64,000 bases of DNA from Mycobacterium sp. NS-7484. GTDB lineage: Bacteria > Actinomycetota > Actinomycetes > Mycobacteriales > Mycobacteriaceae. Under the pieces are notes generated by a model. That model saw only the letters and a program-made list of their open reading frames with translations. It made no database searches and was not told where the DNA came from. A program made the translations under genes and the position numbers. The DNA lies in NCBI RefSeq assembly GCF_001953975.1, contig NZ_MBEJ01000099.1, forward strand, positions 112,901 through 176,900, given 5' to 3'. Positions 55,993-64,000 of this stretch are shown in pieces (position 1 is the first letter of the stretch; each line of letters begins with the position of its first letter).

Positions 55993-57690
55993 ATGAATGA
56001 CGCCGCGAGCAACACCGACCGCTATCGGGGTGCCCGTGACCAGCTGGTTGCCACCATCGAGGACTACGACAAGGCCGTCGAGCAGTTCGTCTGGCCCCAG
56101 CTGGGCGGCACCTTCAACTGGGCCACCGACTGGTTCGACGCCATCGCGCGGGACAACGACCGCACGGCGTTGTGGATCGTCGAGGAGGACGGGTCCGAGC
56201 AGCAGGTGACGTTCGCCGAGATGGCCCAGCGGTCAGACCGGGTCGCGACGTGGTTGCGAGGCCTCGGCATGACGAAGGGCGACCGGGTCGTCCTCATGCT
56301 CGGCAACCAGGTCGAGCTGTGGGAGGCCATGCTGGCCATCGCCAAGCTGGGCGCGGTCATCATGCCGACCACCGGGGCGCTGGGGCCGGCAGACCTGTCG
56401 GATCGGATCACGCGCGGGGGTGCCGGGTTCGTCATCGCCAACACGGTCGACACGGCCAAGTTCGCCGACGTGCCCGGTGACTACACCCGCGTCGTGGTGG
56501 GCGAGGCGGTGCCGGGCTGGCAGGCATACCGCGAGGCCGACGCCGTCGAGCCGGACCGGTTCGAGGCGTGCACCACGGTCGAGGACCCGATGCTCGTCTA
56601 CTTCACCTCCGGCACCACCAGCAAGCCGAAGCTCGTCGAGCATTCCCAGATCAGCTATCCGGTCGGGCATCTGACCACGATGGCCTGGATCGGGGTCAAA
56701 CCCGGCGATGTGCACCTGGCGATCAGCTCACCGGGCTGGGCCAAACACGCCTGGAGTTGCTTCTTCGCGCCGTGGATCGCCGAGGCGACGATCTTCGTCT
56801 ACAACTACCGGCGGTTCGATGCGGCCGCGCTGCTGGCCCAGTTGCGTCGGGCCGGTGTCAACACGTTCTGTGCGCCGCCGACCGTGTGGCGCATGTTGAT
56901 CCAGTCCGATCTGGGTGAGCGGCCCGCGGGGCTGCGCGAGATCCTGGGCGCCGGTGAACCGCTGAACCCCGACGTGATCGCGCAGGTCGAGAAGGCGTGG
57001 GGGTTGACGATCCGCGACGGGTTCGGCCAGACCGAGACCACGCTGCAGATCGGCAACACCCCGGGCCAACCGGTCAAGCCAGGGTCGATGGGCCGACCCA
57101 TGCCCGGGGTGCCGGTGGTGTTGGTGGATCCGATCACCGGCACGCCCGCCGACGAGGGCGAGATCTGCCTGGACCTCGGGGCGAATCCGCACAATCTGAT
57201 GACGGGGTACCTCGGGGACCCGGAACGCAACGCGGCCGTGATGGCCGGTGGCTACTACCACACCGGCGACGTGGCCAGTCGGGACGACGACGGCTACATC
57301 ACCTACATCGGGCGCACCGACGACGTGTTCAAGTCCAGCGACTACAAGGTCTCACCGTTCGAGTTGGAAAGCGTGCTGATCGAGCATCCGGCGGTGGTGG
57401 AGGCCGCGGTGGTGCCCCAGCCCGACGACACCCGGCTGGCGGTGCCGAAGGCCTATGTCGCGCTGGCCGAGGGCTGGGAAGCCAACGAACAGACGGCAAA
57501 AGACGTCATGGCCTATGCCCGGGACCACCTGGCGCCGTACCTCAAGGTCCGCCGGGTGGAGTTCTTCGACCTGCCCAAGACCATCTCGGGCAAGATCCGC
57601 CGCGTCGAGTTGCGCCAGCGTGAGGATGCGGCTCATGAAGCGGGCGAACCGATTTCGACCGAATACCGGTACGAGGACCTGCTCGGATGA
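55993..57690 (+). CDS. AMP-dependent acyl-CoA synthetase (medium-chain/acetyl type)
   Basis: 565 residues. Adenylate-forming motifs: P-loop VYFTSGTTSKPKLVEHS (~203-219), A4 region SSPGWAKHAWSCFFAPW (~243-259), DGFGQTETTLQIG (~343-355), YYHTGDVASRDDDGYITYIGRTDDVFKSSDYKVSPFELES (~418-457), and the C-terminal lysine in KTISGKIRRVELR (~540-552). It activates a carboxylic acid with ATP and CoA. The C-terminal ligase gene overlaps by 4 bp. Close to MACS/benzoate-type ligases; exact acid unknown. Confidence 0.9.
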   Translation: MNDAASNTDRYRGARDQLVATIEDYDKAVEQFVWPQLGGTFNWATDWFDAIARDNDRTALWIVEEDGSEQQVTFAEMAQRSDRVATWLRGLGMTKGDRVVLMLGNQVELWEAMLAIAKLGAVIMPTTGALGPADLSDRITRGGAGFVIANTVDTAKFADVPGDYTRVVVGEAVPGWQAYREADAVEPDRFEACTTVEDPMLVYFTSGTTSKPKLVEHSQISYPVGHLTTMAWIGVKPGDVHLAISSPGWAKHAWSCFFAPWIAEATIFVYNYRRFDAAALLAQLRRAGVNTFCAPPTVWRMLIQSDLGERPAGLREILGAGEPLNPDVIAQVEKAWGLTIRDGFGQTETTLQIGNTPGQPVKPGSMGRPMPGVPVVLVDPITGTPADEGEICLDLGANPHNLMTGYLGDPERNAAVMAGGYYHTGDVASRDDDGYITYIGRTDDVFKSSDYKVSPFELESVLIEHPAVVEAAVVPQPDDTRLAVPKAYVALAEGWEANEQTAKDVMAYARDHLAPYLKVRRVEFFDLPKTISGKIRRVELRQREDAAHEAGEPISTEYRYEDLLG

Positions 57691-59303
57691 AGTCATACGA
57701 TGCCGGCCCGGTGGATGTGCCGGTGCTCGAGGAGACGATCGGGGCGCACTTCGAGCGCACGGTGGCGGCCCAACCGGATGCCGAGGCACTGGTCGAGGTG
57801 CAGACCGGACGGCGCTGGAGCTATACCGAGCTGAACGACGAAGTCGATTCGGTGGCGCGGGGTCTGCTCGGCCTGGGCGTGCAGAAAGGCGATCGCATCG
57901 GTATCTGGGCGCCAAACTGTGCCGAGTGGGTGATCCTGCAACTCGCCACGGCCAAGGCCGGGGCGATCCTGGTCAACATCAACCCGGCCTACCGCACCCA
58001 CGAGTTGGCTTACGTGCTCAAGCAATCCGGTGTGCGCACGCTCGTGTCGGCGACCGCGTTCAAGACCTCCGACTATGTGACGATGGTGGCCGAGGTGCAG
58101 TCGGATTGCCCCGATCTCGTCGACGTGATCTTCCTCGGCACGCTGGATTGGGACCGGCTGCACACCGAGCAGGCCGACGACGTGGCGCTGCGCGCACGGC
58201 TCGGCGAGCTGTCCAACACAGATCCGATCAACATCCAATACACCTCGGGGACAACCGGTTTCCCGAAGGGCGCGACGCTCAGCCACCGCAACATCCTCAA
58301 CAACGGATTTTTCGTCGGCGGTCTGATCAATCTCGCACCCGGCGACCGGGTGTGTATCCCGGTGCCGTTCTACCACTGCTTCGGCATGGTGATGGGCAAT
58401 CTCGGTGCGCTGACCCACGGTGCGGCCATCGTCATTCCCGCACCGGGTTTCGACCCCGGCGTCACGCTGGCCGCGGTGGAGACCGAAGCATGTACCGCGC
58501 TGTACGGGGTGCCGACGATGTTCATCGCGATGCTGGGTCACGCCGACTTCGGCCAGTTCGACCTGTCCTCGCTGCGCACCGGGATCATGGCGGGCTCGGT
58601 GTGCCCGGTCGAGGTGATGAAGCGGGTGGTGGCCGACATGCACATGGCCGAGGTAGCCATCTGTTACGGCATGACCGAGACCTCGCCGGTGTCGTGTCAG
58701 ACGCTTGTCGACGACGATCTGGAGCGCCGTACCGCCACGATCGGTCGGGCCCATCCGCACCTGGAAATCAAGATCGTCAACCCGGACACCGGCGAGACGG
58801 TCGACCGTGGGCAGCCCGGTGAATTCTGTACGCGCGGTTACTCGGTCATGGTGGGCTATTGGGAGGAGCCGGCGAAAACCGCCGAGGCGATCGACGCGGA
58901 AGGCTGGATGCACACCGGGGACCTGGCGGTGATGCGCGAGGACGGCTACTGCACCGTTGTCGGCCGGATCAAGGACATGGTGATCCGCGGCGGCGAGAAC
59001 GTCTATCCCCGGGAGATCGAGGAATTCCTCTACACCCATCCCGACATCGACGATGCCCAGGTGATCGGAGTTCCCGACGCGAAGTACGGCGAGGAGATCT
59101 GTGCCTGGATCCGGATGAAACCCGGCCGCTCACCGCTGAATGCCGAGAGCTTGCGGGCATTCGCGACCGGCAAGCTGGCGCACTACAAGATTCCGCGCTA
59201 CGTGCACATCGTCGACGAGTTCCCGATGACGGTCACCGGCAAGATCCGCAAGGTCGACATGCGTGAGGAGAGCGTCAAGCTGCTGGGGCTCGACCCTCGT
59301 TAG
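57687..59303 (+). CDS. Fatty-acid-CoA ligase, FadD35-like
   Basis: 538 residues. AMP-binding motifs: INIQYTSGTTGFPKGATLSH (~187-206), VPFYHCFGMVMGNL (~228-241), CYGMTETSPVS (~329-339), GWMHTGDLAVMREDGYCTVVGRIKDMVIRGGENVYPREIEEF (~409-450), and the lysine in MTVTGKIRKVDMREES (~514-529). The general layout is that of FadD35/FadD-type ligases. Start overlaps the upstream ligase stop by 4 bp, so the two are co-translated. It stops 1 bp before the convergent HNH gene's stop. Confidence 0.9.
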   Translation: MKSYDAGPVDVPVLEETIGAHFERTVAAQPDAEALVEVQTGRRWSYTELNDEVDSVARGLLGLGVQKGDRIGIWAPNCAEWVILQLATAKAGAILVNINPAYRTHELAYVLKQSGVRTLVSATAFKTSDYVTMVAEVQSDCPDLVDVIFLGTLDWDRLHTEQADDVALRARLGELSNTDPINIQYTSGTTGFPKGATLSHRNILNNGFFVGGLINLAPGDRVCIPVPFYHCFGMVMGNLGALTHGAAIVIPAPGFDPGVTLAAVETEACTALYGVPTMFIAMLGHADFGQFDLSSLRTGIMAGSVCPVEVMKRVVADMHMAEVAICYGMTETSPVSCQTLVDDDLERRTATIGRAHPHLEIKIVNPDTGETVDRGQPGEFCTRGYSVMVGYWEEPAKTAEAIDAEGWMHTGDLAVMREDGYCTVVGRIKDMVIRGGENVYPREIEEFLYTHPDIDDAQVIGVPDAKYGEEICAWIRMKPGRSPLNAESLRAFATGKLAHYKIPRYVHIVDEFPMTVTGKIRKVDMREESVKLLGLDPR

Positions 59304-59304
59304 A

Positions 59305-60831
59305 TCAGAATGGTGGGGGTGGTCCGTATTCTTCGGCGAGCCAGATTTGGTATTGGCGTTCGACGTCGAGGTCGTTGTTGATTTCGGCGCGTAGGTGTCG
59401 TTCTTCGGCGATGCGTTCTTGGCGTTCTTGTTCGCGGGTGTGGCTGCGTTTGGGCATCTTCATGCCACGGTGCGGACTTTGCGCCTCGGGTTCGGGTTTG
59501 GGGAGGTTGAGGTCCCCGGTCGACTGGCCCAGGATGGGAAACAGCGTGGCGCCGTGGGCCTCGGTGGTGTAGATGTGCCCGGTGGGTGTGTTGAATTCGA
59601 CGGTGCCATCAGGTGATTGGCGATCGGCCCAGCCGGGGCAAAACGTTTTCACCAAATGGTGTGTGCGGCAATACATTTTGTTGTTCGACGGATGGGTCGG
59701 CCCGGCCGGATAGGGCACGGTGTGGTCGACATCGCAGTACTGTGCGGGCCGGTCGCAACCGGGGAACCGGCAGGTCAGATCCCGCCAGAAGATGAACTCC
59801 CGCAACGCCACCGACGGGCGATACCCAGGCTCGGGAGCAGAGGTCTTTGCGGTGGCCTCACCACTGTCAGCCGCCTCGCCGGTATCGGCGGCCACATCCA
59901 CAGCGTCGCCGGTGGTCTCGGGGGTGGGGTTGTCGCCGGGTAGGCGCACCGTTTTGCGGGTGGCATTGGCGGCCAGGTCGCGCACGCTTTGGGCGGGCAC
60001 GATCCCGTAGCCGGGCAGGTAGCCGGGGGTGGGGCTGTTGGCATCGAGGGTGGCTTGCTCAGCCAGCAGATGCACCACCGCGGCATCGGCAGCAGCCCGG
60101 GTGCCTGCTGCCGGACAGTCCGGGGTGCGGCACAGGCAGGGCAGGTGGTCTTGCAGTCGCGCCAACGCCCCGGCGGCATCAGCACGGCGCTGATCGAGTG
60201 TGCGGGGATCATCGGGGCAGACGGTGGCGGCCAGGGCGTCGAGGCGTTGATCGAGGGCGGCGGCATCACCGACCCGTAGATTGCCCCACACCGTCGCCAT
60301 GCCCGGGATGGTGCCGGCCTCGACGCTGAAATGCCGGCCCTCATCGATCTGCGGGGGCACCCGCTCACCGTTGGGGTCCAGTCGGGCCACCCATTGATCG
60401 ATGCGGTCACGCAATTTGCGTTTCGACAACCGCATCCAGGTTCCCGCGCGGGCGGCCAGGGCTTCGTCGACAGCAGCCCAGGCGGTGGGGTCGACGGTGT
60501 CGGTGCGGTTGATGATGACCAACACCATCCGCATATCGATCGCGCCGGAGGCGAACAGGGCCGCCACCTGGGGAAGCCGGTCACGCAACACGCGGGCGTG
60601 GCGGATCTGTTCACCGGCGCGGTGGCGGCTGATGTTCAACGCTGCCGAGATTTCGGCGGCGACCGCTTCGAACGGGTCGGTGCGCCAATACACCGTCTCA
60701 GCCAGTTCGCGTTCCCGGCGGGTGTCCAACGCACCGATGGCGGCCAGCCGCGCGGCGATCGCCGCGGATTCTGCCCGCGCCGCAGCGCTCATCGCGTGGA
60801 TGAGAGCCGCATCAGAATCAGTGTCGAACAC
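59305..60831 (-). CDS. DUF222/HNH endonuclease-domain protein (13E12 family)
   Basis: 508 residues from GTG 60831 (MFDTDSDAALIHAM). The long DUF222 region contains HARVLRDRLPQVAALFASGAIDMRMVLVII and GTWMRLSKRKLRDRIDQWVARLDP. The C-terminal HNH domain reads CRFPGCDRPAQYCDVDHTVPYPAGPTHPSNNKMYCRTHHLVKT, with paired Cys, D-x-D-H, N and H-H metal/active-site residues intact. Members are multicopy in mycobacteria (REP13E12 in M. tuberculosis) and may be mobile. It is convergent with, and 1 bp from, the FadD-like gene, suggesting insertion at that site. Cellular role unknown. Confidence 0.85.
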   Translation of the reverse strand: MFDTDSDAALIHAMSAAARAESAAIAARLAAIGALDTRRERELAETVYWRTDPFEAVAAEISAALNISRHRAGEQIRHARVLRDRLPQVAALFASGAIDMRMVLVIINRTDTVDPTAWAAVDEALAARAGTWMRLSKRKLRDRIDQWVARLDPNGERVPPQIDEGRHFSVEAGTIPGMATVWGNLRVGDAAALDQRLDALAATVCPDDPRTLDQRRADAAGALARLQDHLPCLCRTPDCPAAGTRAAADAAVVHLLAEQATLDANSPTPGYLPGYGIVPAQSVRDLAANATRKTVRLPGDNPTPETTGDAVDVAADTGEAADSGEATAKTSAPEPGYRPSVALREFIFWRDLTCRFPGCDRPAQYCDVDHTVPYPAGPTHPSNNKMYCRTHHLVKTFCPGWADRQSPDGTVEFNTPTGHIYTTEAHGATLFPILGQSTGDLNLPKPEPEAQSPHRGMKMPKRSHTREQERQERIAEERHLRAEINNDLDVERQYQIWLAEEYGPPPPF

Positions 60832-60934
60832 ATGTTCGATTATGCCACCACCGACCGACAACCACAGCGGTTTCACCACCTCAGCGGCACCTCGTTCGTC
60901 AGCGCACGCACCTCGTCCCTGCGACGATTACGGG

Positions 60935-61369
60935 ATGACCGCTGCACGCAGGCCCTCCATCATCGGACGGCGGGCCTGTGCGGTCCTCGCGGCCTGTTCG
61001 GCGGCGTTGCATGTCGTCATGCTGACTCACACCGTCAACCCGGCGGTCTGGGGCCTGCTCGCGGCGATGATCGTCGGCTGCCTGTTTTGTGCGCGTGACC
61101 TCTGGCAGCGCGGTACCCCGGGGATCTGGTGTGCCGTCGCGTTGATGAACCTGGCGATGGTTGCGGTGCACAGTCCGATGCCTGCGCATCAGCACACGGT
61201 CGGCCCGGTTGCGGGTGCAGCGCAGTCCACAGTGATGACATTGACGATGCTGTTGGCCCTCGTCGAGGTCGTCATCGCCGGGGTAGTCCTGTGCTACTGC
61301 ACCCGCAACCGTTTACAGATCGAGGGTCACCCCGACTCCCGCTTCCAGCGCAGCCTGGTGGATCGCTGA
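60935..61369 (+). CDS. Small integral membrane protein
   Basis: 144 residues from ATG 60935 with about four membrane segments: CAVLAACSAALHVVMLTH, VWGLLAAMIVGCLFC, IWCAVALMNLAMVAV, and MTLTMLLALVEVVIAGVVLCY. A histidine-rich loop HSPMPAHQHTVG lies between TM3 and TM4. The last 57 nt overlap the convergent ornithine-cyclodeaminase-like gene. No homologue recognised; similar small proteins occur next to HNH genes only by chance as far as I can tell. Confidence 0.65.
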   Translation: MTAARRPSIIGRRACAVLAACSAALHVVMLTHTVNPAVWGLLAAMIVGCLFCARDLWQRGTPGIWCAVALMNLAMVAVHSPMPAHQHTVGPVAGAAQSTVMTLTMLLALVEVVIAGVVLCYCTRNRLQIEGHPDSRFQRSLVDR

Positions 61370-62305
61370 GGCAACGGCCATGTCGCACACCGCCATTCCG
61401 ATGTTGCTGTTCACGATCAACTGGTCAGCCGAGGTACGTCCGGGCTTCAGGCCGGCGAGCACCTCACCGGTCTCAGCGGTGATGGTGGGGCTCCCGCCCG
61501 GGTAGTAACCCATTTCGACGAACAGATCGTGTTCGTCGGTGGAGTCGACGATGTAGGCGTCGGCGCGGCGGGAGATCTTCGGGGCCCAGAATGTGTTGAG
61601 GTCGCAGGGAATGATGGTTTGACCCGCTGACACCCATTCATCCTGGGCGATTGACATCGGTTCGCGCACAACTATGGTGGCTGAGCTCAGTACCTCACAC
61701 TCCTTGACCACCTCTTCGACGGAGCTACCGACCCGCACCGGGGTGTCGATGCTGCCGGCGATATCGGCCACCAACTTTTCGGCGACCTCGGGGTAGCGGT
61801 CATAGATCAGGATCTCGTCGAGACTGTCGAGGTATTCGGCGGCGAACAGCACGTGCTCGCGGCCCTGCACTCCGGCGCCGAACATGCCGAACTTCTTGGC
61901 TCCCGGATGCAGTTTCTTGGCCATCAGTACCGTGACGGCCGGAGTTCGCATCGCGGTCAGCCAGCTGCTGTCCATGACGCAGGTCGGCACGCCGGTCTCG
62001 ACGTCGTTGATGCACAACAGGCCGGTGGTCTGGGGCAGGCCGAATTCGCGGGGATTGCGCGGATAGCACTCGATCCACTTGGCCCCCACCAGATTCATCT
62101 CCGGCAGATAAGCGGGCATGGCGTGGAAGAACACGTCCTCATACGGATGCACCCCGACCTTGGCGGGCATTTCGTAGCGCTTGTGGCCGTGCTCGATGAG
62201 TGCCTCGGCCACTTTCTCCAAGATGGTCTGCCGGGACACCCCGAGGCCGACAACCTCGGCCTTGGAGAGGTAGAGCAGGTTCTGGCCCTTGACGATCGCA
62301 GTCAC
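61313..62305 (-). CDS. Ornithine cyclodeaminase/mu-crystallin-family protein
   Basis: 330 residues from GTG 62305, with an AAGGGA site upstream. NAD(H)-binding FGMFGAGVQGREHVLFAAEYL (~138-158), substrate regions VGAKWIECYPRNP (~73-85) with the conserved Lys and DSSWLTAMRTPAVTVLMAKKL (~112-132), and the C-terminal GMAVCDMAVASAIHQAALEAG are typical. The family includes ornithine cyclodeaminase, alanine dehydrogenase and ketimine reductase, so activity on an imine or amino acid is likely but the substrate is open. The MFS gene upstream is 34 bp away, in one operon. Confidence 0.88.
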   Translation of the reverse strand: MTAIVKGQNLLYLSKAEVVGLGVSRQTILEKVAEALIEHGHKRYEMPAKVGVHPYEDVFFHAMPAYLPEMNLVGAKWIECYPRNPREFGLPQTTGLLCINDVETGVPTCVMDSSWLTAMRTPAVTVLMAKKLHPGAKKFGMFGAGVQGREHVLFAAEYLDSLDEILIYDRYPEVAEKLVADIAGSIDTPVRVGSSVEEVVKECEVLSSATIVVREPMSIAQDEWVSAGQTIIPCDLNTFWAPKISRRADAYIVDSTDEHDLFVEMGYYPGGSPTITAETGEVLAGLKPGRTSADQLIVNSNIGMAVCDMAVASAIHQAALEAGVGVTLDL

Positions 62306-62339
62306 GTAAAACGTTCCCTTCTTGGGTTTTTGGTTCAGA

Positions 62340-63647
62340 TCAGTGGATAGCGGACTTGCTGGTCTCGGGAGCCCACGCGATCGAGGCGAGCAACCCGACC
62401 AACGGGAACAGCGCGAGGATGAGCAATGAGGCGTTGATTCCGACGGTGGCGATCAACACCGGCAACAGGTAAGTCGCGATGGCCGCGCCGACCCGGCTCA
62501 TCGATGCTGCGAAGCCGACACCAGAGGTACGCAACCGCGTCGGGAACATCTCCGAGGGGTAGACGAACTGCAGGTTCGATGCGCCCGAGGCGATGAAGAG
62601 GTAGAGCCCGGTCGCGATCGCCAGCACGGTCAGCGGGGCGTTCGGGAAGACGCCGAGGACCAGCAGGGCTGCCAGCGTGGCGGCGAATGTCCAGATGGCC
62701 AACGAGCGACGTCGGCTCATCGCGACGACCCAGATGAAGACCGCGGCACCGGCGAACTGCAGCATGTTCATGATGAAGTCGCGCGAGAAGCCTGACGGCA
62801 GCCCGATGTCGTCGAGGACCGGCGTGATGAAGGTGAAGATGGCGAACAAGGGGCCGACCTGGCACGCCCAGAACAGGCTGCTGTAGACGGTGTTGCGCCA
62901 GTGCTGCTTGCTGAACAGTTCGGAGAACTTGCCGGATTCTTCGGTGGGTTGCACCTGGGGCAGGGTGGTGCCGGCTGGGAAGTGCTTGTCGACGATCGCC
63001 TGGGCTTCGGCAATCCGGCCCTGCGCTTGGAGCCACCGAGGCGATTCTGGCAGCCATATCCGCGCCGTCGCGATCACCAGGGCGGGCAGAGCGCTACTGG
63101 CCAGCACCACGCGCCAGTTGTCATCCGCCCACGCCAGGGCTACAAAGTTGGCGCTGACAAAACCCATAAACCAGGTGGTCTGCAGGGTGGCCAACAAGGG
63201 CCCGCGCATGCGGGTGGGGACGAACTCTGACAGCAGTGCGGCGCCGACGGCGTACTCGACCCCGATCGCCACGCCCAGCAGGATCCGGTAGGCGCTGAGG
63301 TCCCAGGTGCTGAAGGTCACCAGCTGCAACAGGGACAGCGCCAGGAACGCGACGAGGTTCCATCGGAACACGACGCGCCGGCCCCACCGGTCGGCGGCCC
63401 GCCCGAAGAAGAAACCGCCGATGAAGATGCCGATCAAGGCGCTGGCCCCGACCAACCCTTGGCTCAGCGGCGAGAATTCCATCTCGTCGGTCGCGGCGTT
63501 GATGGCACCGCCGACCACGCCGAGAATGTATCCGTCGAGTGCAGTTCCACCCAGGGTGCAGACGGCCGCCAGGGTGTGCAGACGATTCCACCTGGCGTCG
63601 TCCATTGATGTGGTCGGTCTCGTCGGACTCGACTCGGCTGTGGGCAT
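62340..63647 (-). CDS. MFS transporter, sugar/aromatic-acid symporter type
   Basis: 435 residues and about twelve membrane segments. Motif A appears as GGFFFGRAADRWGRRVVFRWN (~76-96) and the sugar-transporter loop as IWLPESPRWLQAQGRIAEAQAIVDKHF (~196-222). A long central loop and R-x-G-x-R-R repeat in AMSRRRSLAIW match general metabolite:H+ symporters. It is the first gene of the operon with the cyclodeaminase-like enzyme and probably imports its substrate. Divergent from the PucR-like regulator. Confidence 0.88.
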   Translation of the reverse strand: MPTAESSPTRPTTSMDDARWNRLHTLAAVCTLGGTALDGYILGVVGGAINAATDEMEFSPLSQGLVGASALIGIFIGGFFFGRAADRWGRRVVFRWNLVAFLALSLLQLVTFSTWDLSAYRILLGVAIGVEYAVGAALLSEFVPTRMRGPLLATLQTTWFMGFVSANFVALAWADDNWRVVLASSALPALVIATARIWLPESPRWLQAQGRIAEAQAIVDKHFPAGTTLPQVQPTEESGKFSELFSKQHWRNTVYSSLFWACQVGPLFAIFTFITPVLDDIGLPSGFSRDFIMNMLQFAGAAVFIWVVAMSRRRSLAIWTFAATLAALLVLGVFPNAPLTVLAIATGLYLFIASGASNLQFVYPSEMFPTRLRTSGVGFAASMSRVGAAIATYLLPVLIATVGINASLLILALFPLVGLLASIAWAPETSKSAIH

Positions 63648-63683
63648 GGTTCAGTTTGATCTGCGTCACATGTTGTAGTCATG

Positions 63684-63695
63684 CAGCAGCTGCTG
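63684..63695. promoter_or_regulatory. 12-bp palindrome upstream of the PucR-like gene
   Basis: CAGCAGCTGCTG, a perfect palindrome in the 108-bp region between the MFS start (63647) and the regulator start (63756). Candidate operator. Confidence 0.3.
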
Positions 63696-63755
63696 GAAGT
63701 CGGCCGGGCTCGCTGCTTCATTTGTCCGATTGGCGACCTACGAGAGGATGAAGTC

Positions 63756-64000
63756 GTGCAGACAAGCCTGGTCGACGAGGCGCAACAGTTGGTCGACCGT
63801 CTCGCCGCGCAACTCCGGCAGTCGGTGGCGGTCGATGACCCGGACGGCAATCTCATCGTGGTCAGCCGGCACTTCGGTGACGCTGATCCGTACCGGGTTC
63901 GGCTGATGCTGGATCGACGCATCCCGCGGGAATACCGCGACTACTTCAACTCGTACACCAGGGACGCCACCACCGAGCCCATCAAGATCCCGCCCAATCC
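63756..64000 (+). CDS. PucR/CdaR-like transcriptional regulator, N-terminal part (cut by window edge)
   Basis: Eighty-one codons are visible from GTG 63756, preceded by AGAGGA at 7-8 nt. The protein begins VQTSLVDEAQQLVDRLAAQLRQSVAVDDPDGNLIVVSRHFGDADPYRVRLMLDRRIPREYRDYFNSY, the sensory N-terminal style of actinobacterial PucR-type regulators that carry a C-terminal HTH. It is divergent from the MFS/cyclodeaminase operon and most likely controls it by its substrate. The HTH lies outside the window. Confidence 0.55.
   Translation, partial: MQTSLVDEAQQLVDRLAAQLRQSVAVDDPDGNLIVVSRHFGDADPYRVRLMLDRRIPREYRDYFNSYTRDATTEPIKIPPN

Noticed and set aside
1..64000. tRNA, rRNA, insertion sequences, integrases or prophage genes
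   Set aside because: No cloverleaf-like sequence, transposase or integrase motif or terminal inverted repeats with target duplication were found.

Overview
The window is a gene-dense, high-GC actinobacterial chromosome segment. It matches the conserved mycobacterial block that in M. tuberculosis runs from fadB (Rv0860) to prrA (Rv0903c). Signature genes in the same order are fadB, the XPB helicase and its partner, moaC-mog-moaE, rpfA, moaD-moaA, cspB, the Rv0875c-Rv0877 group, a MarR/SpoU pair, sepH, serC, the AurF-like oxygenase, fprB, citA, gltA2, the Rv0897c/Rv0898c pair and prrBA. Extra genes between these anchors, and many GTG starts, suggest a fast-growing Mycobacterium (Mycolicibacterium) rather than the tuberculosis complex. 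No rRNA, tRNA, CRISPR array, insertion sequence or prophage was seen.

Layout. 1-685: 3' end of fadB with a strong terminator. 686-8222: accessory island of small redox and regulatory units (nitroreductase, FAD monooxygenase with its TetR, methyltransferase, two F420/FMN-type oxidoreductases, LysR, YbfB-type MFS) that also holds two decayed short-chain dehydrogenase genes. 8276-17377: cupin, XPB helicase and partner, molybdopterin synthesis genes on both sides of rpfA, which carries a c-di-AMP riboswitch and a Crp-like site. 17541-24345: cspB, a glutathionyl-hydroquinone-reductase-like gene, DUF2771/MFS/DUF3027 genes, a MarR-SpoU-membrane operon. 24361-25463: a DUF559/AbiEi-like gene bracketed by two copies of a 41-bp palindromic repeat. 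25484-36901: sepH, serC, an extra map gene, AurF-like oxygenase, fprB, a kinase-EcfT-EcfA-EcfS (YkoEDC-like) operon, a VOC protein, citA, pdxH. 36905-45860: MFS, TetR, gltA2, an MFS-MarR operon, a SnoaL/TetR pair, Rv0897c and Rv0898c homologues, an FKBP. 45963-53767: PrrB-PrrA facing three tandem ABC exporters. 53892-64000: epoxide hydrolase, GAF-LuxR regulator, two acyl-CoA ligases, a DUF222/HNH protein, an ornithine-cyclodeaminase-like/MFS operon and the start of a PucR-like regulator.

Most striking signals. (1) Five copies of an exactly 41-bp imperfect palindrome with arms CGCTGAAGAT / ATCTTCAGCG. All are intergenic and all sit in the same orientation relative to the gene ending upstream; one pair brackets an inserted gene. 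(2) A series of well-formed operators next to regulators. (3) A heterodimeric ABC exporter pair with complementary degenerate ATP-site residues. (4) An ECF vitamin-type transporter whose operon overlaps an uncharacterised P-loop kinase. (5) Two independent SDR pseudogenes. (6) Several starts with a TANNNT -10 box 6-8 nt upstream, as expected for leaderless mRNAs.
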